Positions 26,639 through 34,889 of a stretch of 48,354 nucleotides of DNA are shown here, in pieces. Source of the stretch: a bacterium (lineage in GTDB: Bacteria; Moduliflexota; Moduliflexia; Moduliflexales; JAUQPW01); contig JAUQPW010000037.1 of the NCBI GenBank assembly GCA_030550175.1, positions 1 to 48,354 of the forward strand. Reading direction: 5' to 3'. Every line of letters begins with the position of its first letter. Position 1 is the stretch's first letter. The notes beneath the pieces are model-generated. The model did no database searches. It was not told where the DNA came from and was given only the letters and a program-made list of their open reading frames with translations. The position numbers and the translations under genes are program-made.

Positions 26639-28161
26639 CTTGTCTCACCCCCCGGATGGTCTTTTAAAATAATGTTGAGCCGGGCTAATTGATCCCGAAT
26701 CTGATCGGCCAATTTCCAGTTCTTATCTCTCCGAGCCTGTTTACGGACTTCGATTAAAATTTCGATCAACTTATTTATCAATTCCTTATCTTCCACTCCC
26801 GTAATCACATCCTGCCGGGACCCTTCTCCCCCTTCCTGAGAGAATAGACCCAAAATCTGTCCCAGCGATTTAATAACGGAAATAGCCTCTACCAAAGGTA
26901 CGAGGGCAGATTCTTCATATCTTTCTTCTGCGCGAACTCTGGCTATCACCGTGTTAACCTGTTTGACCATTTCGAAAAGATATCCCAATGCATCGGCGGT
27001 ATTAAAGTCATCATCCATCGCCGCTTCAAAATCCTTTTTTAAATTGGAGGCATGGATATTCAAATTTTTTAATTCGGCTTCGAGTACTTCAGAACCTCCA
27101 GGGGCCGATTTCCAATCGAATTCTGGAGCAAGCCGACGCTTTTTTGCCAGGGTTTGAAGCGCTTCCACATCGTTAAAGGTATTATAAAACCTTTCTAAGG
27201 CTCTTGTAGCTTCCTCTAAACGATCTTCCGAGAAGTCGATGGGACTTCGATAATGGGTCGAAAGGAGGAAGAACTTTACCGCTTCCGGTTTATATTTCTT
27301 CAAAATTTCCCGAATGGTAAAAAAATTCCCCAGGGACTTGGACATCTTTTCTCGATGGATGGTTACAAATCCATTATGCAACCAGTATCGAGCGAAAAGC
27401 TTTCCCGTGTAACCGGTAGACTGGGCGATTTCATTTTCATGATGGGGAAAAATAAGATCCTGGCCACCCCCATGGATATCAAAGGTTTCTCCCAGATATT
27501 TCATGGACATGGCCGAGCATTCAATGTGCCATCCGGGACGTCCTTTTCCCCATGGACTCTCCCAAAAAGGCTCTCCGGGTTTGGCGCTTTTCCATAGTAC
27601 AAAATCTAAAGGGCTTCGCTTTCGCTCGTCTACTTCTACCCGGGCTCCCGCTAACATCTCTTCTAACTTCCTGCCCGAGAGTTTTCCATAATTTTTAAAC
27701 TTCTCCACCTCGAAGTATACATCCCCGTTAACCCTATAGGCTAACCCCTTTCCCATCAGACCCTGGATAAGGGCTATCATCTCTGGAATATGCTCGGTGG
27801 CTCTGGGCTCAACAGAAGCCCTTTTAATTCCCAGAGCGTTCATATCCCGATAGAACTCCTGGATGTACCGCCCAGCAATTTCTTCGGGGCTAACCCCTTC
27901 TTCTTGAGCCCGCTGGATAATCTTATCATCTACATCGGTAAAGTTTCTTACAAACCGGACCTTAAAGCCTTTATACTCCAGGTAATTCACTATGACATCA
28001 AAGGTAAGCATTAACCGGGCATGACCTAAATGACAGAGATCGTAGACGGTCATGCCACAGACGTACATCCCGACTTTTCCAGGTTCAAGGGGAATAAACT
28101 CTTCTTTTTGTTTCGTTAAAGTATTATAAACCCTTAAAGCCAAAAAACTATTCTTTATCAT
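26620..28161 (-). CDS. cysS: Cysteinyl-tRNA synthetase
   Basis: Class I synthetase charging tRNA-Cys. The HIGH-type motif is in GMTVYDLCHLGHARLM, the KMSKS loop in REKMSKSLGNF, and HGGGQDLIFPHHENEIAQS is the zinc-ligand region. The usual CGPTVYD reads CGMTVYD here, with the zinc cysteine kept. Start 28161 (MIKNSFLALRVYNTL) gives about 513 residues; a GTG/ATG-type start further upstream would only add repeat-encoded residues. A junction repeat covers the start codon and leader. rlmB follows with a 19-base overlap. Confidence 0.95.
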   Translation of the reverse strand: MIKNSFLALRVYNTLTKQKEEFIPLEPGKVGMYVCGMTVYDLCHLGHARLMLTFDVIVNYLEYKGFKVRFVRNFTDVDDKIIQRAQEEGVSPEEIAGRYIQEFYRDMNALGIKRASVEPRATEHIPEMIALIQGLMGKGLAYRVNGDVYFEVEKFKNYGKLSGRKLEEMLAGARVEVDERKRSPLDFVLWKSAKPGEPFWESPWGKGRPGWHIECSAMSMKYLGETFDIHGGGQDLIFPHHENEIAQSTGYTGKLFARYWLHNGFVTIHREKMSKSLGNFFTIREILKKYKPEAVKFFLLSTHYRSPIDFSEDRLEEATRALERFYNTFNDVEALQTLAKKRRLAPEFDWKSAPGGSEVLEAELKNLNIHASNLKKDFEAAMDDDFNTADALGYLFEMVKQVNTVIARVRAEERYEESALVPLVEAISVIKSLGQILGLFSQEGGEGSRQDVITGVEDKELINKLIEILIEVRKQARRDKNWKLADQIRDQLARLNIILKDHPGGETSWEKKI

Positions 28162-28330
28162 CTGTTGTCCGTGATCTGTTATGAATTTGAAGTGGGGGGT
28201 ATGGCAATAAAAATTCAAGCCGACTCCGTAAAGGGCGTCTTGGGCCCTTCGACAAACTCAGAACAGGTTTATCGATAAACTTCCCTACTTCAAATTAACA
28301 GGCAACAGATAACGGACAATAGACAACTAA
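28157..28330. repeat. Heptad-word inverted repeat around the cysS start
   Basis: The left arm (28157-28198) contains TCTGTTG, TCCGTGA and TCTGTTA. The right arm (28283-28330) contains AACAGAT, AACGGAC and AATAGAC, its complement. Between them lies CCCTTCGACAAACTCAG (28251-28267), another widely repeated motif. The cysS start codon is in the left arm. Confidence 0.65.
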
Positions 28331-28553
28331 GCTATCAAAAAAAGAAAATATCGCTTCACCTTTGGATTTTTATGCGATATTCTTTTTAATTTATATCGAT
28401 CGTAAGAAATACTGGGAATTTTACCTGCCGTCTCAGGATAATCCAGTGAAGGAAGCAAAATACCGGAATCGGAGTGTTGAGATAAAGCTGACAAGTTTGT
28501 TCTGGGGTTCTGCTCCCTCCGCTCATTCCTTTTGCTTAAACCCTTTTTCACAC

Positions 28554-28877
28554 CTACCTGTACTCTTCCCTGGGAGGAGAGAAGATATCCATAGCGACTG
28601 CCGGTTTATCAAAGACTCTTACCCCGTGCATAACCCCCCCTGGAATGACGTAGGTATCTCCTTTCTTGCAAATACGGGTTTCATTTCCGATGGTAAACTC
28701 TATCTCACCTTCCAGAATGATCCCGACCTGTTCATGGGGATGATTATGTAAGGGAACCTCGGCGTGAGGGGCTAAGGTCACATAGGAAATCATCATCTTC
28801 TCTCCCGAGATAGTTCGAATCTTAACATTTGGAGCAATCTCTTTTTCCTTTAGTTCATCAAGTCCGAAAAAGTACAT
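28554..28877 (-). CDS. Single-domain cupin protein
   Basis: 107 residues from the ATG at 28877, chosen because AAAGGAG lies nine bases upstream; the longer frame to 29018 crosses a repeat. The cupin metal-binding motifs are H-N-H-P-H-E-Q with a following EGEIEF, and HGVRVF later, giving three histidines and a glutamate. Such small cupins bind a divalent metal and act as enzymes or sensors of unknown specificity. It lies downstream of cheW in the same orientation, but the repeat between them leaves the link uncertain. The 223-bp gap on its other side, to the repeat at cysS, shows no gene. Confidence 0.82.
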   Translation of the reverse strand: MYFFGLDELKEKEIAPNVKIRTISGEKMMISYVTLAPHAEVPLHNHPHEQVGIILEGEIEFTIGNETRICKKGDTYVIPGGVMHGVRVFDKPAVAMDIFSPPREEYR

Positions 28878-28890
28878 ACTTTCTTTCTCC

Positions 28891-29025
28891 TTTGCCTGTA
28901 GTCTGTTGTCTTTTGCAATTTTGTGTCGCCACTTTCTAATTAATTTAACAGGGATTTTCGCTTCCCATCTGTATATCCTGTTACTATCAAAATACAGCAG
29001 ACAAAGGACAACAGACAAAGGATAA
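28891..29025. repeat. Heptad-word inverted repeat between cheW and the cupin gene
   Basis: The left arm (28891-28918) contains TAGTCTGTTGTCTTTTG. The right arm (28992-29025) contains CAGACAAAGGACAACAGACA. The arms are complementary. The words are the same TTGTCTG type as at 39758-39849. Confidence 0.65.
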
Positions 29026-29532
29026 TTACAGTTTAGCCAGTTCTTTTGCTTCCTTAGTCGATAAAATTTTATTAAAATCTAAAATGATCAGTAAACGATT
29101 CTCCAATTTACTAACCCCTGCAATATATTCCGCGTCAACCCCGGCTACAACATCGGGGGGTGGTTCGATGATACTGGTTGGAATACGTAATACCTGGGAT
29201 ACGGCATCTACAATGAAACCTGTGGTTTTACCATCCAATCGAACGACCATAATCCGGGTATTCCGATTGGGTTCCTGATCAGTTTTTACATTAAGCCTTT
29301 TTCTTAAATCAATGACCGGAATAACTTTTCCCCGCAGATTAATAATCCCTTCTACAAAATGGGGCGCATTGGGAACCCGTGTAATCGGCACCATGCGAAT
29401 AATTTCCTGAATCATCAAGATATCTGCACCAAACTCTTCGTTCCCTAAGAGGAAACTCACCAGTTGGAGTTCTTCCACCTTTTCGCCGGTCTTCAAGGGT
29501 TGAGGTCCACCATACTTTTCCGGTTTGCTCAT
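29026..29532 (-). CDS. cheW: Chemotaxis adaptor CheW
   Basis: SH3-like adaptor that normally links receptors to the CheA kinase. The single CheW domain covers about residues 20-165, with LVSFLLGNEEFGADILMIQE, the INLRGKVIPVIDLRKRL core and FIVDAVSQVLRIP. At 168 residues it has the usual length. No cheA or receptor gene is in the window. It sits downstream of cheR with a 110-bp gap that includes degenerate REP-like sequence. Confidence 0.94.
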   Translation of the reverse strand: MSKPEKYGGPQPLKTGEKVEELQLVSFLLGNEEFGADILMIQEIIRMVPITRVPNAPHFVEGIINLRGKVIPVIDLRKRLNVKTDQEPNRNTRIMVVRLDGKTTGFIVDAVSQVLRIPTSIIEPPPDVVAGVDAEYIAGVSKLENRLLIILDFNKILSTKEAKELAKL

Positions 29533-29642
29533 ATTGACAGATGGTGAGGGCGTGAGGAAGAAAGCGTGCTATACCCCTTGCTCTTATCCTTTCCGCCTCC
29601 CACCCCCTTATCCCTTGGGGTAGATTATAGATAGCTAACGGC

Positions 29643-30473
29643 TTACTCTTTCATATACACCAAAGAATTCTTAAATTTAACCAGTTTAAAAATTGCCGTA
29701 ATTCGATAAAGAGACTCGGAATGCCCCAAAAACAGATATCCCCCTTTATTAAGACTATCATAAAAGGCATTTACCACTTTTTTACAACTTTCCGGGTTAA
29801 AATATATCAGCACATTTCGGCAAAAAATAACATCAATACTGCGCACGGACTTCATGTGTTCAGTGTCGACTAAATTTAAGGCCGCAAAGCTGACCATATC
29901 TTTAATTTTTTCTTTAATAAAATATTTTTTATCCTTGAAATGAAAATATTGTAAGGTATATTGAGAGGGCATTTCTCGGATAGATCGATAATCGTAAATT
30001 CCCTTTTTAGCCCGTTCCAGGACCTGGGTGTTAATATCGGTTCCCAGGATTTGGATTTTCCATTGATAAATATCGGGAATGACCTCTAAAAGGAGCATAG
30101 CGAGGGTATAAGGTTCCTCCCCGGTCGAGCAGCCGGCACTCCAGATTTTCAATTCATAATCCCGAACCCTCCGCTTTCGGGATATTATCAGAGGAAGGAC
30201 TTCCTCTTTAAAAGCCATAAGTTGAGGGATATTTCTAAAAAAATAGGTCTCATTCGTTGTTACGACGTTAAAGAGATTGATGAGTTCTTTGCCCGAGGCA
30301 TCGTATTTCAAGAACCGGTAGTAATCTAAAAGCGTTTCACAACCCAAAGTCCTCATGCGATTTTCCAGGCGCCTGATCAGATAATGCTTTTTCTCATCAT
30401 CAAAAAAGATTCCGGTTTTCTCACAAATCAGATCCCGCAGGTATTTGAACTCCTGAGCTTCTAAATCCTTCAT
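29643..30473 (-). CDS. cheR: Chemotaxis protein methyltransferase CheR
   Basis: Methylates receptor glutamates using S-adenosylmethionine. The N-terminal helical domain (about residues 1-75) is followed by the methyltransferase domain with WSAGCSTGEEPYTLAMLL, ILGTDINTQVLERAKKGIY and DVIFCRNVLIYFN. At 276 residues it is complete. Its ATG overlaps the stop of the HEAT-repeat gene (ATGA), so the two are probably translated together. Confidence 0.95.
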   Translation of the reverse strand: MKDLEAQEFKYLRDLICEKTGIFFDDEKKHYLIRRLENRMRTLGCETLLDYYRFLKYDASGKELINLFNVVTTNETYFFRNIPQLMAFKEEVLPLIISRKRRVRDYELKIWSAGCSTGEEPYTLAMLLLEVIPDIYQWKIQILGTDINTQVLERAKKGIYDYRSIREMPSQYTLQYFHFKDKKYFIKEKIKDMVSFAALNLVDTEHMKSVRSIDVIFCRNVLIYFNPESCKKVVNAFYDSLNKGGYLFLGHSESLYRITAIFKLVKFKNSLVYMKE

Positions 30474-32395
30474 ACCCTCGATGTCAGAATTTTAATGGCC
30501 TGGGTTGCTTCCTTAACCAGATCCGGGTCCTGCATCTTTACTAACTGACGAAGCGGTTCAAGGGCTTCAACGGCTTTAAAATGACAGAGAGTTTCAATGG
30601 CTGCTAATTGAACCATTCCGCTACGATCCTGCAAGCATTCTATAAGCCTTGGAATAACATGAGGATGATTAAAATTTTTTAGTTGTTTACATATTTCGTA
30701 ACGAACCCGCGGATCCGGATCTTTCAACTGAGATAGGAGTACTTCAACAGTCTGATTTCCAGGAAAACGGGCTATGGCTTTAACCACCATTACGCGAACC
30801 TGAGAATTTTCGTCTTCCAACAGAGGAAGTAAGAATTTATTAGCTTCCAGATTTGTAAAAGAACTTAAAACCCGCACGGCTCCTTCTCGAACTTTCCAAC
30901 TGGAGTCTCTTAAACATTGGAGATAAAGAGGGAATAACTTTTCTCCGGCTATATGAAATAAAGTTTGGAGGGCCAGTACCCTGACCTCGTCTCTACCCTC
31001 CTGGAGCAAGGGTTGAATCCATCGGATTTTTTCTTCAGAAGGCAGGCCTTGAATTTTCACTATGGCTTCAGAAGCCGCCATTCGGACATCTGGATAGGGA
31101 TCCTTGAGGGTCTCTACTAAAGAGATTAAGGCCCTTGGATCTCCCATAGCACCAAGCGAGGAAGCTGCAGCACGCCGGACATACCCAAAGCTATCTTGAA
31201 GTCGTCTTATTAAAGGATCCACCGAAACAGAAGATCGAATCCGTCCTAAAGCTTTGGCCGCAGCTACTCTAACTTCCTCATGGGAATCCTCTAGGGCCTG
31301 AAGAAGAATAGGAACCGAAGCTTCCTTGCCGATTCTTCCTAAAACTTCCAGAAGAATCGTCTTGATTCGAAGGGTTTCCATAGATAAAGCCCGATGGATG
31401 GCATCCAATTCCTGGTCCCCAATGGCCACTAAAGCATCCACCGACCGTTCCAGAAGCTCTTCGTCCTCTTCAAATTCAATCAAACCAATTAATGGCCTAA
31501 TAGCCTCTTTAAGACGAAGTTTTTCCAAAAAACGGATGGCACTCCGGCGAATGGCCACCTTATGACTCCTCAAGAGTGGAATTACATCGGTCCAGTTGGC
31601 TTTAGCTTCTCTGACTTTCTCGTAAACCTCATCCCCCAGTTTCTCGCTTAACTTCTCCAAAGCCTGAATCACCGGAACCACAAATCTGGGATGGTATTTC
31701 AAAGCGGAAAGAAGGTAAGGTAAACAGCGCTCATCCCGCAGGTTTCCTAAAGTCCGGATAACCATGAAGGTTACCATCAGGTTTTCTTCAAAGGGGATTT
31801 GCATTAACGGCTCCAGAACCCGAAGATCTCCTATTTTTCCTAAAGCCTCCACCACGGCACACCGGACCCAGGTAGGTCCTTTCAAACTTTGGAGAAGATA
31901 AGGTACCGCCTGGGAGTCTCCTATTTGCCCTAAAGCTTCCGCAGCTCCCATAGCAACCGGAACATGGGGACTCTGCAAACAGGGGATTAGATAAGGAATA
32001 CTTTCCGGATCCCCCAGGGCTCCCAGAATTTCACAATAGGTTTTTTTAAGGAAAGGATCCTGAGCTTCACGAAGTCCTGTGAAGAGTACATCGGGGGCAT
32101 CTCCACCGACATACTTGAGGACTTCCAGGGCCAAATTACGAGCCGTAAGGTTGGTTTCTGCAAGAACAGGAACCAGGGCCGTGACAACCTCCCGTCCCCG
32201 GATCTGGATCAAGGCATCTACCGCAGCTTCTTGTACAGCCCGGACAGGGTCCTGGAACAAATTTATTAATCGGGGAATACAGCGCTTATCCTTGAGCTCT
32301 CCTAACTTGAGAATAGCCTGTCTTCTTTCATCTGGATCTTCACGGGAAAGATTCTTTAAAACCCTTTGGATATCCAAAGCCTCGTTTAAGTACAT
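30470..32395 (-). CDS. HEAT/PBS-lyase repeat protein
   Basis: 641 residues made almost entirely of about 20 HEAT-like repeats of ~31 residues, such as AVQEAAVDALIQIRG, VRVAAAKALGRIRS and VRRAAASSLGAMGD. These form an alpha solenoid used for protein binding. No signal peptide or membrane segment is seen. It lies between the pseudo-receiver and cheR, overlapping cheR by four bases and 34 bases after the receiver gene, so it is probably a scaffold of this chemosensory-like set. No ribosome binding site is evident at the start. Confidence 0.88.
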   Translation of the reverse strand: MYLNEALDIQRVLKNLSREDPDERRQAILKLGELKDKRCIPRLINLFQDPVRAVQEAAVDALIQIRGREVVTALVPVLAETNLTARNLALEVLKYVGGDAPDVLFTGLREAQDPFLKKTYCEILGALGDPESIPYLIPCLQSPHVPVAMGAAEALGQIGDSQAVPYLLQSLKGPTWVRCAVVEALGKIGDLRVLEPLMQIPFEENLMVTFMVIRTLGNLRDERCLPYLLSALKYHPRFVVPVIQALEKLSEKLGDEVYEKVREAKANWTDVIPLLRSHKVAIRRSAIRFLEKLRLKEAIRPLIGLIEFEEDEELLERSVDALVAIGDQELDAIHRALSMETLRIKTILLEVLGRIGKEASVPILLQALEDSHEEVRVAAAKALGRIRSSVSVDPLIRRLQDSFGYVRRAAASSLGAMGDPRALISLVETLKDPYPDVRMAASEAIVKIQGLPSEEKIRWIQPLLQEGRDEVRVLALQTLFHIAGEKLFPLYLQCLRDSSWKVREGAVRVLSSFTNLEANKFLLPLLEDENSQVRVMVVKAIARFPGNQTVEVLLSQLKDPDPRVRYEICKQLKNFNHPHVIPRLIECLQDRSGMVQLAAIETLCHFKAVEALEPLRQLVKMQDPDLVKEATQAIKILTSRV

Positions 32396-32429
32396 AGCTA
32401 TTATTTTAAGCAGGTAAATCCGTTTTTGG

Positions 32430-32798
32430 TTACCAGCTCTGATCCAGTATGTCGCCCACCTGACGAATTAGATGTTCGGGTTCTATCAATTCAGATAAAT
32501 ATAGCGGGCCACTATCTGGGAATTCTTCTGGATCTACGGGTTCTCCCTTGGTAATTAACAAAATGGGTAAGTTCTTATAATGCTCTACCTTGCGTATCTC
32601 TTGGATTATTTCGTAGCCGGGAAGCCCGGGTAAATCGCCACTAATAATGGCAAGATGATAAGGACTTGAATGAATTTTTTCTAATCCCTCGGTTCCATGA
32701 GCCGCCGTATGGACTTTAAAACCCTTTGATTCCAGGGAGAATTCCAGGATCGTCCTTACGACAGAGGAGGATTCTATAACCAAGATAGATTTTTTCAT
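32430..32798 (-). CDS. Degenerate (pseudo-)receiver domain protein
   Basis: 122 residues with the CheY fold pattern (KSILVIESSSVVRTILEFSL ... PILLIT). The phosphorylation site is lost: in IISGDLPGLPG the aspartate position is Ser53. The acidic pair after the first strand reads E9-S10, and the conserved lysine near the end is Glu in YLSELIEP; the threonine of PILLIT is kept. It therefore cannot be phosphorylated in the usual way and probably acts as a protein-binding module. It is the first gene of the HEAT-cheR-cheW run on this strand. Confidence 0.85.
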   Translation of the reverse strand: MKKSILVIESSSVVRTILEFSLESKGFKVHTAAHGTEGLEKIHSSPYHLAIISGDLPGLPGYEIIQEIRKVEHYKNLPILLITKGEPVDPEEFPDSGPLYLSELIEPEHLIRQVGDILDQSW

Positions 32799-32943
32799 AA
32801 ATTCAGGAATAGAAATTATTCCTCTGAGGGAATAAATAATTTTACCTTATCATAAGTTAATTATTAGGCAAGAAAAAAGTATAGAGAAAATTTATCGTAA
32901 CGAATTTCTATAAGACTATTCATTTATTCTAGATCAGGAGAAG

Positions 32944-32997
32944 AAATATAAAACGTAGGTTTCTTATTTCGGACCGTACGTTTTATATTTTACGTTT
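32944..32997. repeat. Perfect 14-bp inverted repeat upstream of the CobD-like gene
   Basis: The arms AAATATAAAACGTA (32944-32957) and TACGTTTTATATTT (32977-32990) are exact complements around 19 bases. The right side also steps in sevens, TACGTTT then TATATTT and TACGTTT. It ends eight bases before the start codon, so it is either a member of the heptad family or a regulatory hairpin. Confidence 0.75.
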
Positions 32998-33005
32998 ACC
33001 ACGGG

Positions 33006-34100
33006 ATGCAAGATATTCACGGCGGTAATATTTGGAGATGGCAGGAAACCTCAAACAGGAATCTTCTGGACTTTAGTGCCAGTATCAATCCCCTGGGTCC
33101 TCCTCAAGGAGTTTTTCGGGTTATTACCGAGAATCTGTCAAACCTGATTCATTACCCGGACCCTGAGAATCGAAAGGCCTGTCAGGCCCTTTCAGAGTAC
33201 CACGGAATCGATCCTTCTCATATCATCTTCGGAAATGGAGCTATGGAACTCTTATACCTTCTCCCCCGTGCCCTTCTTCTCCAAAATGCTTTAATCCCCG
33301 TTCCTACTTTCAGTGGCTATGAAAAGGCTCTACTTCACCACGCTGTGCAACCTAAATTTATAAACTGGTGGGTCCGGGAAGAAGGGAAAGGGGACTATCT
33401 CCCATCTCCTTTCTCCTTAGCTCTCCTCTCCTCAGCGGCAAGGGAGGTTCAGGGAGTTTTTATCTGCCATCCCAATAATCCGACGGGAGAAGTGCTGGAA
33501 AAAAGGTTTCTTTTAAACCTCCTGGATTTTTGTGAAGAACAGAAGATCTGGCTGATTCTGGATGAGGCTTTCATAGATTTTCTGGATCAACCTAACACCT
33601 ATTCCCTGATTCAGGAGGCAGTCTTTTCAACCCGATTGGTGGTTATCCGTTCTCTAACTAAATTCTTTGCTCTACCGGGTCTTCGATTAGGTTATGGGGT
33701 AGGCCCTCAAAGTATTGTTCAAAGACTCAAGCAGGCGCAAACCCCCTGGAGTGTTAATGTCTTAGCCCAACAGATCGTTAACGAAATTCTGAGAGATGAA
33801 GTCTATGCCAGGGATTCAAGAAGATTTATCCAATCGGAGAGGGTTTTTTTACTAAATGCTTTATCTGAAATAGAAGGAATTCAGCCTGTATCCGGATCGG
33901 TTAATTTTTTGCTGTGTCGATTAACCCGTTCGGGATGGACTTCCCCGCAACTTACTACGAAATTAATCCAATCCGGTATTCTCATTCGAGATTGTAGTAC
34001 CTTGCGAGGGCTTAATGAGCAATATTTCCGGATTGCCGTGAGAACTCGAGAAGAAAACAGAAAACTCCTCTCTACGCTTCAAGAAGTCTTGTCCGAATAA
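33006..34100 (+). CDS. cobD: CobD-like L-threonine-O-3-phosphate decarboxylase / HisC-type aminotransferase
   Basis: PLP enzyme of 364 residues. HGGNIWRWQET and LLDFSASINPLGPP at the N-terminus, CHPNNPTGEV and the PLP lysine in SLTKFFALPGLRLGYG match the CobD/CobC group, which makes aminopropanol phosphate for the cobalamin nucleotide loop. The HGGN start and SINPLG separate it from ordinary HisC. No other cobalamin gene is near and no B12 riboswitch was recognised upstream, so the assignment rests on motifs alone. Confidence 0.75.
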   Translation: MQDIHGGNIWRWQETSNRNLLDFSASINPLGPPQGVFRVITENLSNLIHYPDPENRKACQALSEYHGIDPSHIIFGNGAMELLYLLPRALLLQNALIPVPTFSGYEKALLHHAVQPKFINWWVREEGKGDYLPSPFSLALLSSAAREVQGVFICHPNNPTGEVLEKRFLLNLLDFCEEQKIWLILDEAFIDFLDQPNTYSLIQEAVFSTRLVVIRSLTKFFALPGLRLGYGVGPQSIVQRLKQAQTPWSVNVLAQQIVNEILRDEVYARDSRRFIQSERVFLLNALSEIEGIQPVSGSVNFLLCRLTRSGWTSPQLTTKLIQSGILIRDCSTLRGLNEQYFRIAVRTREENRKLLSTLQEVLSE

Positions 34101-34212
34101 AATGGTATAATCTTTGAATAACTATCTTTAATAAAGTCATTTTAGGGTATTAACAAAATTATTTTAACGCAAGCTTCCTGAAAGGTAAGAGAATTTCTCC
34201 TTAATAAATTTC

Positions 34213-34241
34213 TTGACCTTTTGTTTAGAAAAGGTATTAAT
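34213..34241 (+). promoter_or_regulatory. Candidate sigma-70 promoter
   Basis: TTGACC at 34213-34218 and TATTAA at 34235-34240 are separated by 16 bases (ATTAAT with 17). It would drive the six-cysteine protein gene with a leader of about 120 bases. The surrounding sequence is A+T-rich. Confidence 0.45.
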
Positions 34242-34366
34242 TAAACAAATAAAGAGATTTTGTGGTCAGAGACCGGATTCAGATTTTGAAGTCTCATCTC
34301 AGTCACCACGTTGGGCTTCAAGAGCCGATGGAAGAAGCGTGTGATAACCGAAAGGAGGTCGTTAAT

Positions 34367-34630
34367 ATGGAGCCGGAGGAGCCGCGACAAGAACAACTCC
34401 GTGCAAGTGAAAGATTATACGAAAAAAAATGGTACCTCTATCAAGTATCTCAATGTAACAGTATGTTCGATTTTGTCATGAACAGAGCTATTATTGAAAC
34501 GACCTGTGCCGCTTTTGTATGCTTTCATGACAACGGATATTTACCCTACACCTGCAACAAAAATCGCTGTATCGGAGTTGAACTCTATTGTAAACAAAAA
34601 GCCGAGGAAGAAAACCAGGAGCTTGGTTAA
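34367..34630 (+). CDS. Small six-cysteine protein, 87 aa
   Basis: The start at 34367 has AAAGGAGGT seven bases upstream; the GTG at 34262 has none. An acidic/basic helical N-terminus (EPEEPRQEQLRASERLYEKK) leads into a region with six cysteines (SQCNS, TTCAAFVC, YTCNKNRC, LYCK), of which the CxxxxC pairs could bind metal or form disulfides. No signal peptide is seen, which favours metal binding. I do not recognise the family. The 259 bp between it and gltX hold a short CCCCTGAAGGGG hairpin but no gene. Confidence 0.7.
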   Translation: MEPEEPRQEQLRASERLYEKKWYLYQVSQCNSMFDFVMNRAIIETTCAAFVCFHDNGYLPYTCNKNRCIGVELYCKQKAEEENQELG

Positions 34631-34889
34631 ACTGGAAGAGGATGTGAGTGGACTTTAGATTTGAAGAGCCGCTGAAGTTTCCGGTGAGGAAGCCTGGTTT
34701 CAAACGAATCCAAAACGAATTTCACCTCAACACCGACTATCCCTTGCCGAAGTAGGAGAAGGATCCAAGAGAAGGGGGTTTATATCTCACCACCTTCTAA
34801 GAAAACTACCCCTGAAGGGGTTTAATCCCCGGGCCTCTTGCACAGGCATGAGAGGAGAGGCAAGGAATTTTTAACGGAGACTTTCCGGT

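Noticed and set aside
32944..32990. Hairpin as a cobalamin riboswitch upstream of the CobD-like gene
   Set aside because: The conserved B12-box and multi-helix architecture are absent; it is a simple stem-loop of A+T-rich heptads.
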